A stretch of DNA of 64,000 nucleotides, taken from contig CACESO010000002.1 in NCBI GenBank assembly GCA_902562205.1, positions 1 through 64,000 of the forward strand. The letters are read 5' to 3'. This stretch comes from an uncultured Pelagibacteraceae bacterium. GTDB lineage: Bacteria; Pseudomonadota; Alphaproteobacteria; Pelagibacterales; Pelagibacteraceae. Position numbers and translations under genes: made by a program. The notes beneath the pieces are model-generated. The model saw nothing but the letters and a program-made list of their open reading frames with translations, was not told where the DNA came from and did not search any database. Each line of letters starts with the position of its first letter. Position 1 is the stretch's first letter. Below are positions 53,947 through 61,290 of the stretch, piece by piece.

Positions 53947-54330
53947 TTATTTTTTCATCGCGTTGAACATACTTAGTGTATCGTCGAAAGTCATCATTCT
54001 GACCATTTTTCCACTATCGCTTACTTCAAAGTAATGACCAAACATTGTTTCCATACCATCTGCTGACCCTTTTACTCTTACAAAAACTTTATTTCCTTCA
54101 CTTATCATTTCAATTGGTTCAACTTTGAAATTTGACCATTTTTCTGGAATTTTTGAAAATGCTCCCATCATTGCTTGTGGACCTTTGTGCACCCCTGATA
54201 GAGGATGGACTCCTTCTTTTCCAGGGAAAGTCCATGTCGTATTTTCATCAACTAACTCTTTAAAAAAAGTCTCCATGTCGTGTTTGTTAAAAAGATCATA
54301 ACCTAATTGTATTCTTTCTTTTGCGTTCAT
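53947..54330 (-). CDS. SnoaL-like / NTF2-fold protein
   Basis: Small cone-shaped NTF2-like protein, 127 residues, unknown ligand. Visible: the start helix RIQLGYDLFNKHDMETFFKE, TWTFPGKEGVHPLSGVHKG, and the terminal beta strands around FVRVKGSADGM and MVRMMTFDDTL. Such proteins are isomerases, hydrolases or binding proteins. A strong GAAAGGAGAAG site precedes the ATG. Part of the small-protein series on the minus strand. Confidence 0.82.
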   Translation of the reverse strand: MNAKERIQLGYDLFNKHDMETFFKELVDENTTWTFPGKEGVHPLSGVHKGPQAMMGAFSKIPEKWSNFKVEPIEMISEGNKVFVRVKGSADGMETMFGHYFEVSDSGKMVRMMTFDDTLSMFNAMKK

Positions 54331-54354
54331 TTGCTTCTCCTTTCTTATTATTTT

Positions 54355-54771
54355 TTATACGTAAATTTTATCAGCTAATCCGTAACAAAGAAGTGCGCTT
54401 ATAATCACTAGAACTAGTGGAGCATATATTCCATCATTTCTAGTTTTCTCAGTCAAACCAGTTTTATCAATTTTTAAAGTATAAAAATTTGCACATAATA
54501 TTGTGACATTAATTATAAAAACTAAATTAAAAAATGCCCAAGTAGCATCTAAACCACCCGATCTTATGAAAGCGATATATATTGCCATTAAAACCATTGC
54601 AATCATGAACGAACCAGCAAATCTTGTTAATAGTGTAGCCGTTTTATCTACGCCTCTACCTTCAAGAAATTTTTGAGTACCGAAAACTAATTGGAATGCG
54701 TAGCTTCCAACAATAATAAAGTGAACTAAGTAAATTATTAAGTAAAATATATTTCCAAATTTGTCGATCAT
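54355..54771 (-). CDS. Hypothetical four-helix membrane protein
   Basis: Unrecognised 138-residue inner membrane protein. Predicted by eye: helices at about 8-29, 50-70, 78-98 and 116-134, with a short charged loop EGRGVDKTA near 37-45 and KIDKTGLTEKTRND near 99-112. No motif identifies it. It stands between the SnoaL-like gene and the 95-residue protein, with 24 and 7 bases of spacing, so it is probably in the same transcript. Confidence 0.7.
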   Translation of the reverse strand: MIDKFGNIFYLIIYLVHFIIVGSYAFQLVFGTQKFLEGRGVDKTATLLTRFAGSFMIAMVLMAIYIAFIRSGGLDATWAFFNLVFIINVTILCANFYTLKIDKTGLTEKTRNDGIYAPLVLVIISALLCYGLADKIYV

Positions 54772-54778
54772 AAATATC

Positions 54779-55066
54779 CTATGCGTTGTAGTCCATTACT
54801 TGATCTGTACACTCAACAAACTTATGTGGAGTGAAAAAATCGTTCATTTGACCTAATTGATTAATAATTGCTTCCTCATCTTTACCCTTCCACCAACAAT
54901 ACATTTCCATTGTATCACCTGGAGTATTCCAAGTCATCTGACAAGCAGCATTATCGCTTTTCATACTTTTAACAATATCCTCCATTTTCATTGAAGCCAC
55001 TGTTTCAGTAAACTTATCTTTCATTTCTTTAGATTTGAAAGTGTGTGTTACCATATAGTTTTTCAT
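54779..55066 (-). CDS. Hypothetical small protein, dimeric alpha/beta barrel type
   Basis: 95-residue cytoplasmic protein of unknown function. Its layout of strand (YMVTHTFK), helix with MKDKFTETVASM, strand (CQMTWNTPGDTMEMYCWWKG) and helix resembles half of a ferredoxin-like dimeric barrel, as in DUF3303-like and monooxygenase-like proteins. Good ribosome site AAAGGAG before the ATG. Ten bases separate it from the next upstream gene of the series. Confidence 0.68.
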   Translation of the reverse strand: MKNYMVTHTFKSKEMKDKFTETVASMKMEDIVKSMKSDNAACQMTWNTPGDTMEMYCWWKGKDEEAIINQLGQMNDFFTPHKFVECTDQVMDYNA

Positions 55067-55076
55067 ATTTTCTCCT

Positions 55077-55367
55077 TTATAGATTTATTTTAGATAATTC
55101 ATACAACTGAGCACTCTCTACACACTCAGCGTAAATTGCTTTTGCTGTAGGATTATTTCCAGTTACGAACTCTTTCATACCTGCTTCATTATGAACATTA
55201 ACTTTGAACAACAGCCCACTTTTATCGGGTATCATAGCCCCAACAGTTTTTTCTGGATAAGCAACACTTTTTCTGACACCCATACCTTCATCTGATTGCA
55301 TCCAACCCATGAAAGTTTCTAATTTACCTTCTTTAAGTTTAAGATACACTAACATTTCCTTTTCCAT
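55077..55367 (-). CDS. Hypothetical small protein
   Basis: 96 residues, no known motif. The strand-helix plan (EMLVYLKLKEGKLETFMGWM, later SGLLFKVNVHNEAGMKEFV) again suggests a ferredoxin-like dimeric barrel, and the last part YAECVESAQLYELSKINL carries a single Cys. A GAAAGGAT site stands before the ATG. Likely co-transcribed with its small neighbours; similarity among them is only in fold type, not in sequence. Confidence 0.66.
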   Translation of the reverse strand: MEKEMLVYLKLKEGKLETFMGWMQSDEGMGVRKSVAYPEKTVGAMIPDKSGLLFKVNVHNEAGMKEFVTGNNPTAKAIYAECVESAQLYELSKINL

Positions 55368-55395
55368 TTTTTTATCCTTTCATTAAATAGTTTCA

Positions 55396-55683
55396 TTATA
55401 CTCCCTTAATTATAATTAAATTACCTTCAGAATTTTTTTGGCGGAGTTCTTTAACTGGTTTATATAAATCTGAATTATACCACTCTAAAGCTTTTTCGTA
55501 AGTAGGAAATTCAATTATTACATTTCTAGTGTAATCCCATTTACCTTCCAGCGACTTATATTCGCCAGCTCTAATAATATATTTCCCTCCATAGTGCTTT
55601 ATAGTTTGTGGGACTTGTTCTGCGTAAATTTTAAAACCTTCTTTATTCGTCATATTAATCTGAGCAATCACGTATCCGCTCAT
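55396..55683 (-). CDS. DUF1330 protein
   Basis: 95-residue protein with the DUF1330 pattern: GYVIAQINMTNKEGFKIYAEQV, the central GGKYIIRAGEYKSLEGKW, then VIIEFPTYEKALEWYNSDLY. The fold is a dimeric alpha/beta barrel; no reaction is established for the family. Follows the exported-protein gene after 3 bases and belongs to the minus-strand series. Confidence 0.88.
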   Translation of the reverse strand: MSGYVIAQINMTNKEGFKIYAEQVPQTIKHYGGKYIIRAGEYKSLEGKWDYTRNVIIEFPTYEKALEWYNSDLYKPVKELRQKNSEGNLIIIKGV

Positions 55684-55686
55684 TTA

Positions 55687-56088
55687 TTAATAAAGAGTTT
55701 GAGCGACTTTTTTCACTCGCTTTTCGCCATTTGGAATAGTTGTTTCTAAGAATTTATGACACTGATTAGTTAATTTTTCATTATATTTTGAGCCGTAGTG
55801 TTTATCGACAGCTTTATTTACACCTTTGTCCCAATCAGTTTCTTTAATACCAATTTCGATTGCATAAGTTTTCCAAACTTTTACAGCTGCCATGGATTTT
55901 TCCTTCATACCATATTCAAATTTTTCTCCGGATGGCAAAAAGTAATTAGCCATGTAAATTCCAACACAATCCCAAGCTTTTTCCTTATCTTTTTTGTTTA
56001 GATCAGCTAATGCTAAGGAAAAAATAAACAAACTAAACAGCACAATTAATAAAAGTGAGAAGAAATTTTTTTTAAATAGTTCGTTCAT
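55687..56088 (-). CDS. Hypothetical exported protein
   Basis: Unrecognised protein of 133 residues. A long hydrophobic N-terminal stretch (about 9-28, ending SLALADL) looks like a signal peptide, so the mature part is probably periplasmic. It is helical and charged, with two Cys (AWDCVGIY and LTNQCHKF) that could form a disulfide. It is the first gene of the minus-strand series 56088-53683; a 76-base gap separates it from cysK, which points the same way. Confidence 0.68.
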   Translation of the reverse strand: MNELFKKNFFSLLLIVLFSLFIFSLALADLNKKDKEKAWDCVGIYMANYFLPSGEKFEYGMKEKSMAAVKVWKTYAIEIGIKETDWDKGVNKAVDKHYGSKYNEKLTNQCHKFLETTIPNGEKRVKKVAQTLY

Positions 56089-56164
56089 AGTATAAATAAG
56101 AAAATTATTTAACTACAATATCTTTATTATGTAAAAGATTTATTAAAGTGTGCGCTAAAAAAAA

Positions 56165-57166
56165 TTAAATCCAAGCGGGAATCGGTAGTCCTTTTTCCTC
56201 TAAAAATTTTCTATTAAACAGCTTGGAGTTGTATTTATCTGATCTGTCACAAAGAATGGTAACGATTGTTTTACCTGGTCCTAATTTCTTGCCAAGTCTT
56301 ATAGCACCAGCAATATTTACCCCACAACTTGTACCTAAACTTAGTCCCTCATTTTGAATAAGGTCATAAATGACAGGCAAAGACTCTTTATCTTCAATAG
56401 AGAAAGCACCATCAATTTTTGCTTCAGCAAAGTTAGCTGTAACTCTACTTGATCCTATCCCTTCAGTAATTGAATTGCCTTCACCCTTTAATTCTCCATT
56501 TTCAATATAGTTGTAAAGGGATGATCCAGCAGGATCTGATAAATAAATTTTAATATTTTTATTTTTTTCTTTTAAAAAACTACTTACACCAGCAATTGTT
56601 CCTCCCGTACCAGACGAGCAAACAAAACCATCAACTTTTCCATCTGTTTGCATCCATATTTCAGGTCCAGTGGTCTCATAATGTCCTTTAGAATTGGCAG
56701 TGTTATCAAATTGATTAGCCCAAACCACACCATGATTGTTACTGCTCTTTAATTCATCAGCAAGTCTACCAGCAACCTTTACATAATTACCTTCGTCTTT
56801 ATATGGTTTAGGTGGAACTAACCTTAAGTCAGCTCCCATGTTCTTTAACATATCTTTTTTCTCTTGAGTTTGATTATCATTCATCACAATGATTGTTTTA
56901 TACCCAATTGAATTACCAATAAGACAAAGACCAATACCAGTATTACCTGCAGTACCTTCAACAATCGTCCCGCCTTTTGAAATTAATTTTTTTTCTTGAG
57001 CATCTTTAATTAATGCTAAAGCGGCTCTATCTTTTACAGATCCACCTGGATTTAAGTATTCTGCTTTACCATAAATATTGCACCCAGTAATTTCGGATGC
57101 AGCTCTTAATTTTACTAATGGCGTATTACCAATCCCTTCAATAAAATTATTTTGAGCATTTTTCAT
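56165..57166 (-). CDS. cysK: Cysteine synthase (O-acetylserine sulfhydrylase family)
   Basis: PLP enzyme making cysteine from O-acetylserine and sulfide. Visible: IGNTPLVKLR (about 13-22), the PLP lysine in NPGGSVKDRAAL, substrate loop EGTAGNTGIGL, the phosphate-binding GTGGTIAG and SLGTSCGVNIAGA. About 333 residues from ATG 57166; a GTG at 57181 is a possible earlier start overlapping cysE. EGTAGNTGI differs slightly from the EPTSGNTGI of classic CysK, and cystathionine beta-synthase-like use is not excluded. cysE lies one base upstream. Confidence 0.92.
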   Translation of the reverse strand: MKNAQNNFIEGIGNTPLVKLRAASEITGCNIYGKAEYLNPGGSVKDRAALALIKDAQEKKLISKGGTIVEGTAGNTGIGLCLIGNSIGYKTIIVMNDNQTQEKKDMLKNMGADLRLVPPKPYKDEGNYVKVAGRLADELKSSNNHGVVWANQFDNTANSKGHYETTGPEIWMQTDGKVDGFVCSSGTGGTIAGVSSFLKEKNKNIKIYLSDPAGSSLYNYIENGELKGEGNSITEGIGSSRVTANFAEAKIDGAFSIEDKESLPVIYDLIQNEGLSLGTSCGVNIAGAIRLGKKLGPGKTIVTILCDRSDKYNSKLFNRKFLEEKGLPIPAWI

Positions 57167-57167
57167 A

Positions 57168-57749
57168 TTAATTTTTATCACTTTCAGGAGTTATACCATA
57201 AGGTTTAAAGTTTTCATCTGAGCCTGAAGTTTCTCCAACATTTTTTGCTGGTATTCCAACCATCACTGCATTATCTGGAACATCTTTTGTGACAACTGCG
57301 TTCGCCCCAATTTTTGCATTTTTGCCTACAGTTACCGGTCCAAGTATTTGTGCACCAGACCCAACTACAACATTATCTTTAAGTGTAGGATGTCTTTTTA
57401 TATTTCTTTGTTCATTAGAATTTACGCTTGGTGAGATACCACCAAGTGTTACCATGTGATAGATCGTTACATTATCTCCAATTTCTGAAGTTTCACCAAT
57501 CACAACTCCCATCCCATGATCTATAAATAAATTTTTACCAATGTTTGCTTTTGGATGAATTTCTATTCCAGTTAAAAATCTTGAAAACTGAGAGATTATT
57601 CTTGCAACTAAATGAAATTTTGCAATTGCAAAAAAATTTGCAATTTTGTGGAAAAAAACAGCCTTAGCACCAGGATAGGTTAAGATGATACTTAACTTTG
57701 ATTTGGCAGCTGGATCTCTCTTAATTATCGATTCCAAAAATTCATTCAT
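57168..57749 (-). CDS. cysE: Serine O-acetyltransferase
   Basis: Makes O-acetylserine, the substrate of CysK, from serine and acetyl-CoA. 193 residues: a short N-terminal helical part, then a left-handed beta helix with hexapeptide repeats, [35 protein letters not shown] and the catalytic His in FIDHGMG. The short N-terminus is like the EpsC/short CysE group. It is one base from cysK and 32 bases after a Cys-rich small gene, so cysteine supply and that protein are probably expressed together. Confidence 0.95.
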   Translation of the reverse strand: MNEFLESIIKRDPAAKSKLSIILTYPGAKAVFFHKIANFFAIAKFHLVARIISQFSRFLTGIEIHPKANIGKNLFIDHGMGVVIGETSEIGDNVTIYHMVTLGGISPSVNSNEQRNIKRHPTLKDNVVVGSGAQILGPVTVGKNAKIGANAVVTKDVPDNAVMVGIPAKNVGETSGSDENFKPYGITPESDKN

Positions 57750-57781
57750 AATACTGTATACTGTGAAATTAATTTAGCTTA

Positions 57782-57898
57782 CTAATTGCAACAACAACAA
57801 ACACCTTCAGGTTTGCAATTACATTGCATATCCCCGTCGCAAGCACACGTATCGTTAGTGCAGTTTGTGCAAATACATTTTGAATTGTCGCAAGCCAT
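57782..57898 (-). CDS. Metallothionein-like 38-residue protein with 12 cysteines
   Basis: Unlisted small gene. ATG 57898 to TAG 57782 encodes 38 residues with Cys at 3, 8, 10, 13, 18, 20, 26, 28 and 34-37: three C-x-C units (CIC, CAC, CNC), a C-x2-C step and a final CCCC. No His. This density (32 percent Cys) is that of metallothioneins, which bind Zn, Cd or Cu as thiolate clusters; it does not fit the His-containing SmtA type of cyanobacteria. It lies between the ETHE1-like gene (50-base gap) and cysE (32-base gap), same strand. The reading frame is certain; metal binding is inference. Confidence 0.8.
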   Translation of the reverse strand: MACDNSKCICTNCTNDTCACDGDMQCNCKPEGVCCCCN

Positions 57899-57948
57899 AA
57901 TTGATTTATAGAGCTAATAACCTGATAATCAACCCAAATTTTGTCGCT

Positions 57949-58641
57949 TTAAATTTGATTTAAAGTAAGGCCTTTTACGTTTGCAGGTACAGCCACATCC
58001 ATCATTTTTGGATTAGCTAATTTTAAATTGTTCATGATCTCAACATATTGATCTATTGAATTAACTTGTAATCTTGGATTATTTTTTATTTCGTATCCAA
58101 TTGTAGAATTTTTTTTCCCATTATAATCGTGTGCAGGAAAAACTATTGTGTTCTCTGGAAGTTTAAGCAATTTATTAAATAATGAGTCGTATTGTTGTTT
58201 AGCATTTCCATTTTGAAAATCAGTTCTCCCAGTCCCATTAATCAACAAAGTGTCTCCAGTGAAAACTCTGTCTTTCATCAAAAAACTATACGAACAATCT
58301 GTGTGTCCAGGAGTATACAAAACTTTAAGCTCTACTCCATCTAGTTTAATTTTTTCATTTTCTTTTACCCTTAAGTCAACCACTTCAGATTTAGAATTTT
58401 CACCCATTATTTTTGTGCAACTAGTTCTCTTACTTAACTCATTAAGTCCAGTAATATGATCAGCATGAATATGTGTATCAATTACTTTTACCAATTTTAA
58501 TTTTAGTTTTTCTAAAAGTTTTATATATTCTTCAGTGTGTTCTATTACCGGATCGATTATTAAAGCTTCACGACCTTCACCGCTTGACAGTATGTACGTA
58601 TAGGTTGAAGACTTATTATCGAATAGTTGTTTAAAAATCAT
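57949..58641 (-). CDS. ETHE1-like metallo-beta-lactamase-fold persulfide dioxygenase
   Basis: Probably oxidises glutathione persulfide to sulfite in sulfide detoxification. Start at ATG 58641 gives MIFKQLFDNKSSTYTYIL, the usual beginning; upstream in-frame ATGs at 58653 and 58680 are less likely. Metal ligands are in THIHADH (His57, His59, Asp61, His62), the TPGHT His near 113 and the GDTLL Asp. FPAHDYNGKKNSTIG and GRTDFQNG are typical for the ETHE1/Blh group rather than glyoxalase II. 230 residues. First of the run leading to the Cys-rich protein, cysE and cysK. Confidence 0.88.
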   Translation of the reverse strand: MIFKQLFDNKSSTYTYILSSGEGREALIIDPVIEHTEEYIKLLEKLKLKLVKVIDTHIHADHITGLNELSKRTSCTKIMGENSKSEVVDLRVKENEKIKLDGVELKVLYTPGHTDCSYSFLMKDRVFTGDTLLINGTGRTDFQNGNAKQQYDSLFNKLLKLPENTIVFPAHDYNGKKNSTIGYEIKNNPRLQVNSIDQYVEIMNNLKLANPKMMDVAVPANVKGLTLNQI

Positions 58642-58664
58642 ATTAATTATCATCTTATAAAAAA

Positions 58665-58693
58665 TTGCATAGCAAATCAATCTTGCATATAAT
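58665..58693 (+). promoter_or_regulatory. Strong sigma-70-type promoter of the peroxiredoxin operon
   Basis: TTGCAT (58665-58670), 17 bases, then a perfect TATAAT (58688-58693), 24 bases before the peroxiredoxin ATG, with AAGGAG at 58705-58710. The best promoter seen in the window, suggesting high expression. Confidence 0.65.
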
Positions 58694-58716
58694 TTGTTTT
58701 TAAAAAGGAGATGTAA

Positions 58717-59379
58717 ATGACTCTAAAAATAAATAGTTTAGCGCCTGACTTTAAAGCTAAAACAACAATTGGCGATATTTCATTTCATGAATGGCTAGGT
58801 GATAGTTGGGGTGTCTTATTTTCACACCCAAAAGACTTTACACCTGTTTGCACAACAGAATTAGGTTCTCTTGCAAAATTAAAACCTGAATTTGAAAAAA
58901 GAAATGTAAAAGTTATTGGTTTAAGTGTTGATCCGGTTTCAGATCACGTAAAGTGGTTAGAGGATATAAAAGATGTAACTGGAAAAAAACCAGACTATCC
59001 AATTATAGCTGATGAGGATCTTAAAATTGCAAAACTGTATAATATGTTAGAAGGTGATGCAGGAACTACTTCAATGGGTAGAACTGCTGTAGACAACCAA
59101 ACAGTTAGAACAGTTTTTATTATAAGACCTGATAAAAGAATTGGTTTGTTCTTAACTTACCCAATGGCGACTGGAAGAAACTTTATGGAATTATTGAGAT
59201 CAATAGACTCAATGCAATTGACCGCAAAACATAAAGTAGCAACTCCAGCTGATTGGAAAAAAGGTGAGGAAGTTATCATTGTACCCGCTGTTAAGGATGA
59301 TGAAGCTAAAAAATTGTTTCCTAAAGGTTGGAATGCAATTAAACCTTATTTAAGAAAAGTTCCAGATCCATCTAAGTAG
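58717..59379 (+). CDS. 1-Cys peroxiredoxin (Prx6 type)
   Basis: Thiol peroxidase of the AhpC/TSA superfamily. Peroxidatic Cys stands in FTPVCTTELG (about residue 47), after the usual LFSHPKDF. A long C-terminal domain (220 residues in total), PDKRIGLFLTYP and ATPADWKKGEEVIIVP place it in the Prx6 group, which has no resolving Cys; indeed no second Cys is seen. Thiols such as glutathione would regenerate it. A consensus promoter and AAGGAG site precede it; the methyltransferase begins one base after its stop. Confidence 0.95.
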   Translation: MTLKINSLAPDFKAKTTIGDISFHEWLGDSWGVLFSHPKDFTPVCTTELGSLAKLKPEFEKRNVKVIGLSVDPVSDHVKWLEDIKDVTGKKPDYPIIADEDLKIAKLYNMLEGDAGTTSMGRTAVDNQTVRTVFIIRPDKRIGLFLTYPMATGRNFMELLRSIDSMQLTAKHKVATPADWKKGEEVIIVPAVKDDEAKKLFPKGWNAIKPYLRKVPDPSK

Positions 59380-59380
59380 A

Positions 59381-60034
59381 TTGGACAAAAAACTTTTAAA
59401 CCTACAATCTCAGCATTGGGAAAGTAATTTCTCAAGTAAGCCTGAGATGTTTGGTTTTGAACCAAGCTATTCAGCAAAAAAAGCTCTAGAAACATTTAAA
59501 AAAAATAACATTACAAATATTATTGAACTTGGTGCAGGTCTTGGAAGAGATACAATATTTTTTGCACAAAATGGAATTTATGTGCATGCAATTGATTACA
59601 GTTTGTCAGCAACAAATATTATTAAAAAAAGATCTAAAGAAAACAATTTAGATGATTTAATAAAAGTTGAGAATTACGATATTAGAAAAAAACTGAATTG
59701 TGACAATGAAAATTTTCAAGCATGTTACTCACATATGTTATTTTGTATGGCTCTTACTAATCAAGATTTAAAAGATTTAAATCAAGAAATCTTTAGAGTT
59801 TTAAAAAAAGATGGTTTTAATATTTATACTGTAAGAAATCATACGGATGGTGATTTCAAGAAAGGAACGCATAGAGGAGAAGATATGTATGAAATGAATG
59901 GTTTTATTGTTCATTATTTTTCAGAAAATAAAATAAAGAATCTTTTAGATGGATTTATAAATATAAGTATTGAAAATTTTGATGAGGGTAGTTTCCCTCG
60001 GAAATTGTCTCTAGTAATTAATAAGAAAAAATAA
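59381..60034 (+). CDS. SAM-dependent methyltransferase, TehB/thiopurine-type
   Basis: Class I methyltransferase of 217 residues with a TTG start directly after the peroxiredoxin stop; the protein then begins with the QHWESNFSSKPEMFG segment seen in this type. Motif I IIELGAGLGRDTIFFA (about 47-62) and the acidic HAIDYS at the end of strand 2 are clear, with YSHMLFCMAL further on. Related proteins methylate thiols, thiopurines or metalloids (tellurite, selenium), so a detoxification role beside the peroxiredoxin is possible, not shown. Confidence 0.83.
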   Translation: MDKKLLNLQSQHWESNFSSKPEMFGFEPSYSAKKALETFKKNNITNIIELGAGLGRDTIFFAQNGIYVHAIDYSLSATNIIKKRSKENNLDDLIKVENYDIRKKLNCDNENFQACYSHMLFCMALTNQDLKDLNQEIFRVLKKDGFNIYTVRNHTDGDFKKGTHRGEDMYEMNGFIVHYFSENKIKNLLDGFINISIENFDEGSFPRKLSLVINKKK

Positions 60035-60094
60035 CGTTTTTTGAATGCAATTTAGCCCCATTGGTTTTTTTTAAATAATGATTAAATAAACTAT

Positions 60095-60775
60095 ATGAGT
60101 AATTTAAACAGTCATTATAAACCAAGTAACTTTAGTGATAAGGTAGCATTATCTTTCACAAAATTTTTAAGGTTTCTTGCAGATACTTTTTTCAAAAAAA
60201 GGTATGGACATAGAGCAGTTGTATTAGAAACTGTTGCAGCAGTTCCTGGTATGGTTGCTGGTATGCTTATTCATTTAAAATCTCTTAGAAAGATGGAAGA
60301 TGACAAAGGGTGGATCAAAACTCTTCTAGATGAAGCTGAAAATGAAAGAATGCACTTAATGACTTTCATACATATTGCGAAACCAACTTTTATAGAAAGA
60401 ATTGTAATAATGATTGCACAGTTTATTTTCATAATTACTTATGCAATCATTTATTTAGTTTCTCAAAGAACTGCACATAGAATTGTTGGTTACTTTGAAG
60501 AGGAAGCTGTCAGAAGTTACACAGAATATTTACATGAATTAGAAACTGGTAAAATTAAAGATCATCCTGCTCCAGAAGTTGCAATAAATTATTGGAACTT
60601 ACCTTTGCACGCAACATTAAAAGATGTTGTGAAAGTTATTAGAGATGATGAGGCAGGACATAGAGACGTTAATCATAGTTTTGCTGATGTTATTGACGAA
60701 AGAAAAACTAAAGAAAAAGTTAATACAACTGAAAAAGAAATAAAAGCAAAAGAGAATTTAGAAGTAAAGAATTAA
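60095..60775 (+). CDS. aox: Alternative oxidase (cyanide-resistant ubiquinol oxidase)
   Basis: Di-iron, membrane-bound quinol oxidase that reduces oxygen to water without pumping protons. 226 residues. The four iron-ligand motifs are present: LETVAAVPGM (Glu45), NERMHL (about 84-87), FEEEAVRSY (about 136) and DDEAGHRDVNH (about 190-200). A hydrophobic hairpin at 107-123 lies along the membrane. Preceded by a 60-base gap; the cupredoxin gene begins 2 bases after its stop. Marine bacterial AOX genes are known from ocean metagenomes; the operon with a copper protein is the notable part. Confidence 0.95.
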   Translation: MSNLNSHYKPSNFSDKVALSFTKFLRFLADTFFKKRYGHRAVVLETVAAVPGMVAGMLIHLKSLRKMEDDKGWIKTLLDEAENERMHLMTFIHIAKPTFIERIVIMIAQFIFIITYAIIYLVSQRTAHRIVGYFEEEAVRSYTEYLHELETGKIKDHPAPEVAINYWNLPLHATLKDVVKVIRDDEAGHRDVNHSFADVIDERKTKEKVNTTEKEIKAKENLEVKN

Positions 60776-60777
60776 TA

Positions 60778-61284
60778 ATGAAAAAAATTTTTACATACCT
60801 ATCTGTTTTTTTTATTTTTACCTCAGTTTCATTTGCAGATAAAAATATGATGATTGGTTCAAAAGGAAAACTTTCTGAAGTGGATAGAACGATTAAAGTA
60901 AAGATGTATGACAATTATTATGAACCAAAATCATTTAGTATTAAAAAAGGTGAAACGATAAAGTTCGAAGTAGTTAATGCAGGCAACCTTGTACATGAAT
61001 TTAATATTGCTAATGCAATGATGCACAAAAAACATCAGCCTGAAATGGAAAGAATGGTTGAAAATGAAATTTTACTAGCTGACTCAATTGATAGAGAGAA
61101 AATGAAAAAAATGGCAAAAATGGATAAAGCAATGGGTCACTCGCATAGTAATAGTGTTCTTTTAGCTCCAAATGAAAAAGGGGATTTAGTTTGGAAGTTT
61201 GACAATGCAATGAATATTGAAATTGCTTGCAATGTACCTGGCCATTATCAAATTGGAATGGTAGCTAACGTAGACTTAAAATAA
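60778..61284 (+). CDS. Periplasmic cupredoxin with Met/His-rich insert
   Basis: Small blue copper-type protein. A signal peptide (about 1-20, ending SVSFA) exports it. The type 1 copper ligands appear as the His of LVHEFN and Cys, His and Met in ACNVPGHYQIGM near the C-terminus. Between them lies a long insert (about 77-125) rich in Met, His and Lys (MMHKKHQPEMERM, MGHSHS), which could bind further copper. 168 residues. Tightly linked to the alternative oxidase (2 bases) and DUF4396 (6 bases). Electron carrier or copper chaperone; not decided. Confidence 0.9.
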   Translation: MKKIFTYLSVFFIFTSVSFADKNMMIGSKGKLSEVDRTIKVKMYDNYYEPKSFSIKKGETIKFEVVNAGNLVHEFNIANAMMHKKHQPEMERMVENEILLADSIDREKMKKMAKMDKAMGHSHSNSVLLAPNEKGDLVWKFDNAMNIEIACNVPGHYQIGMVANVDLK

Positions 61285-61290
61285 TTTTTA

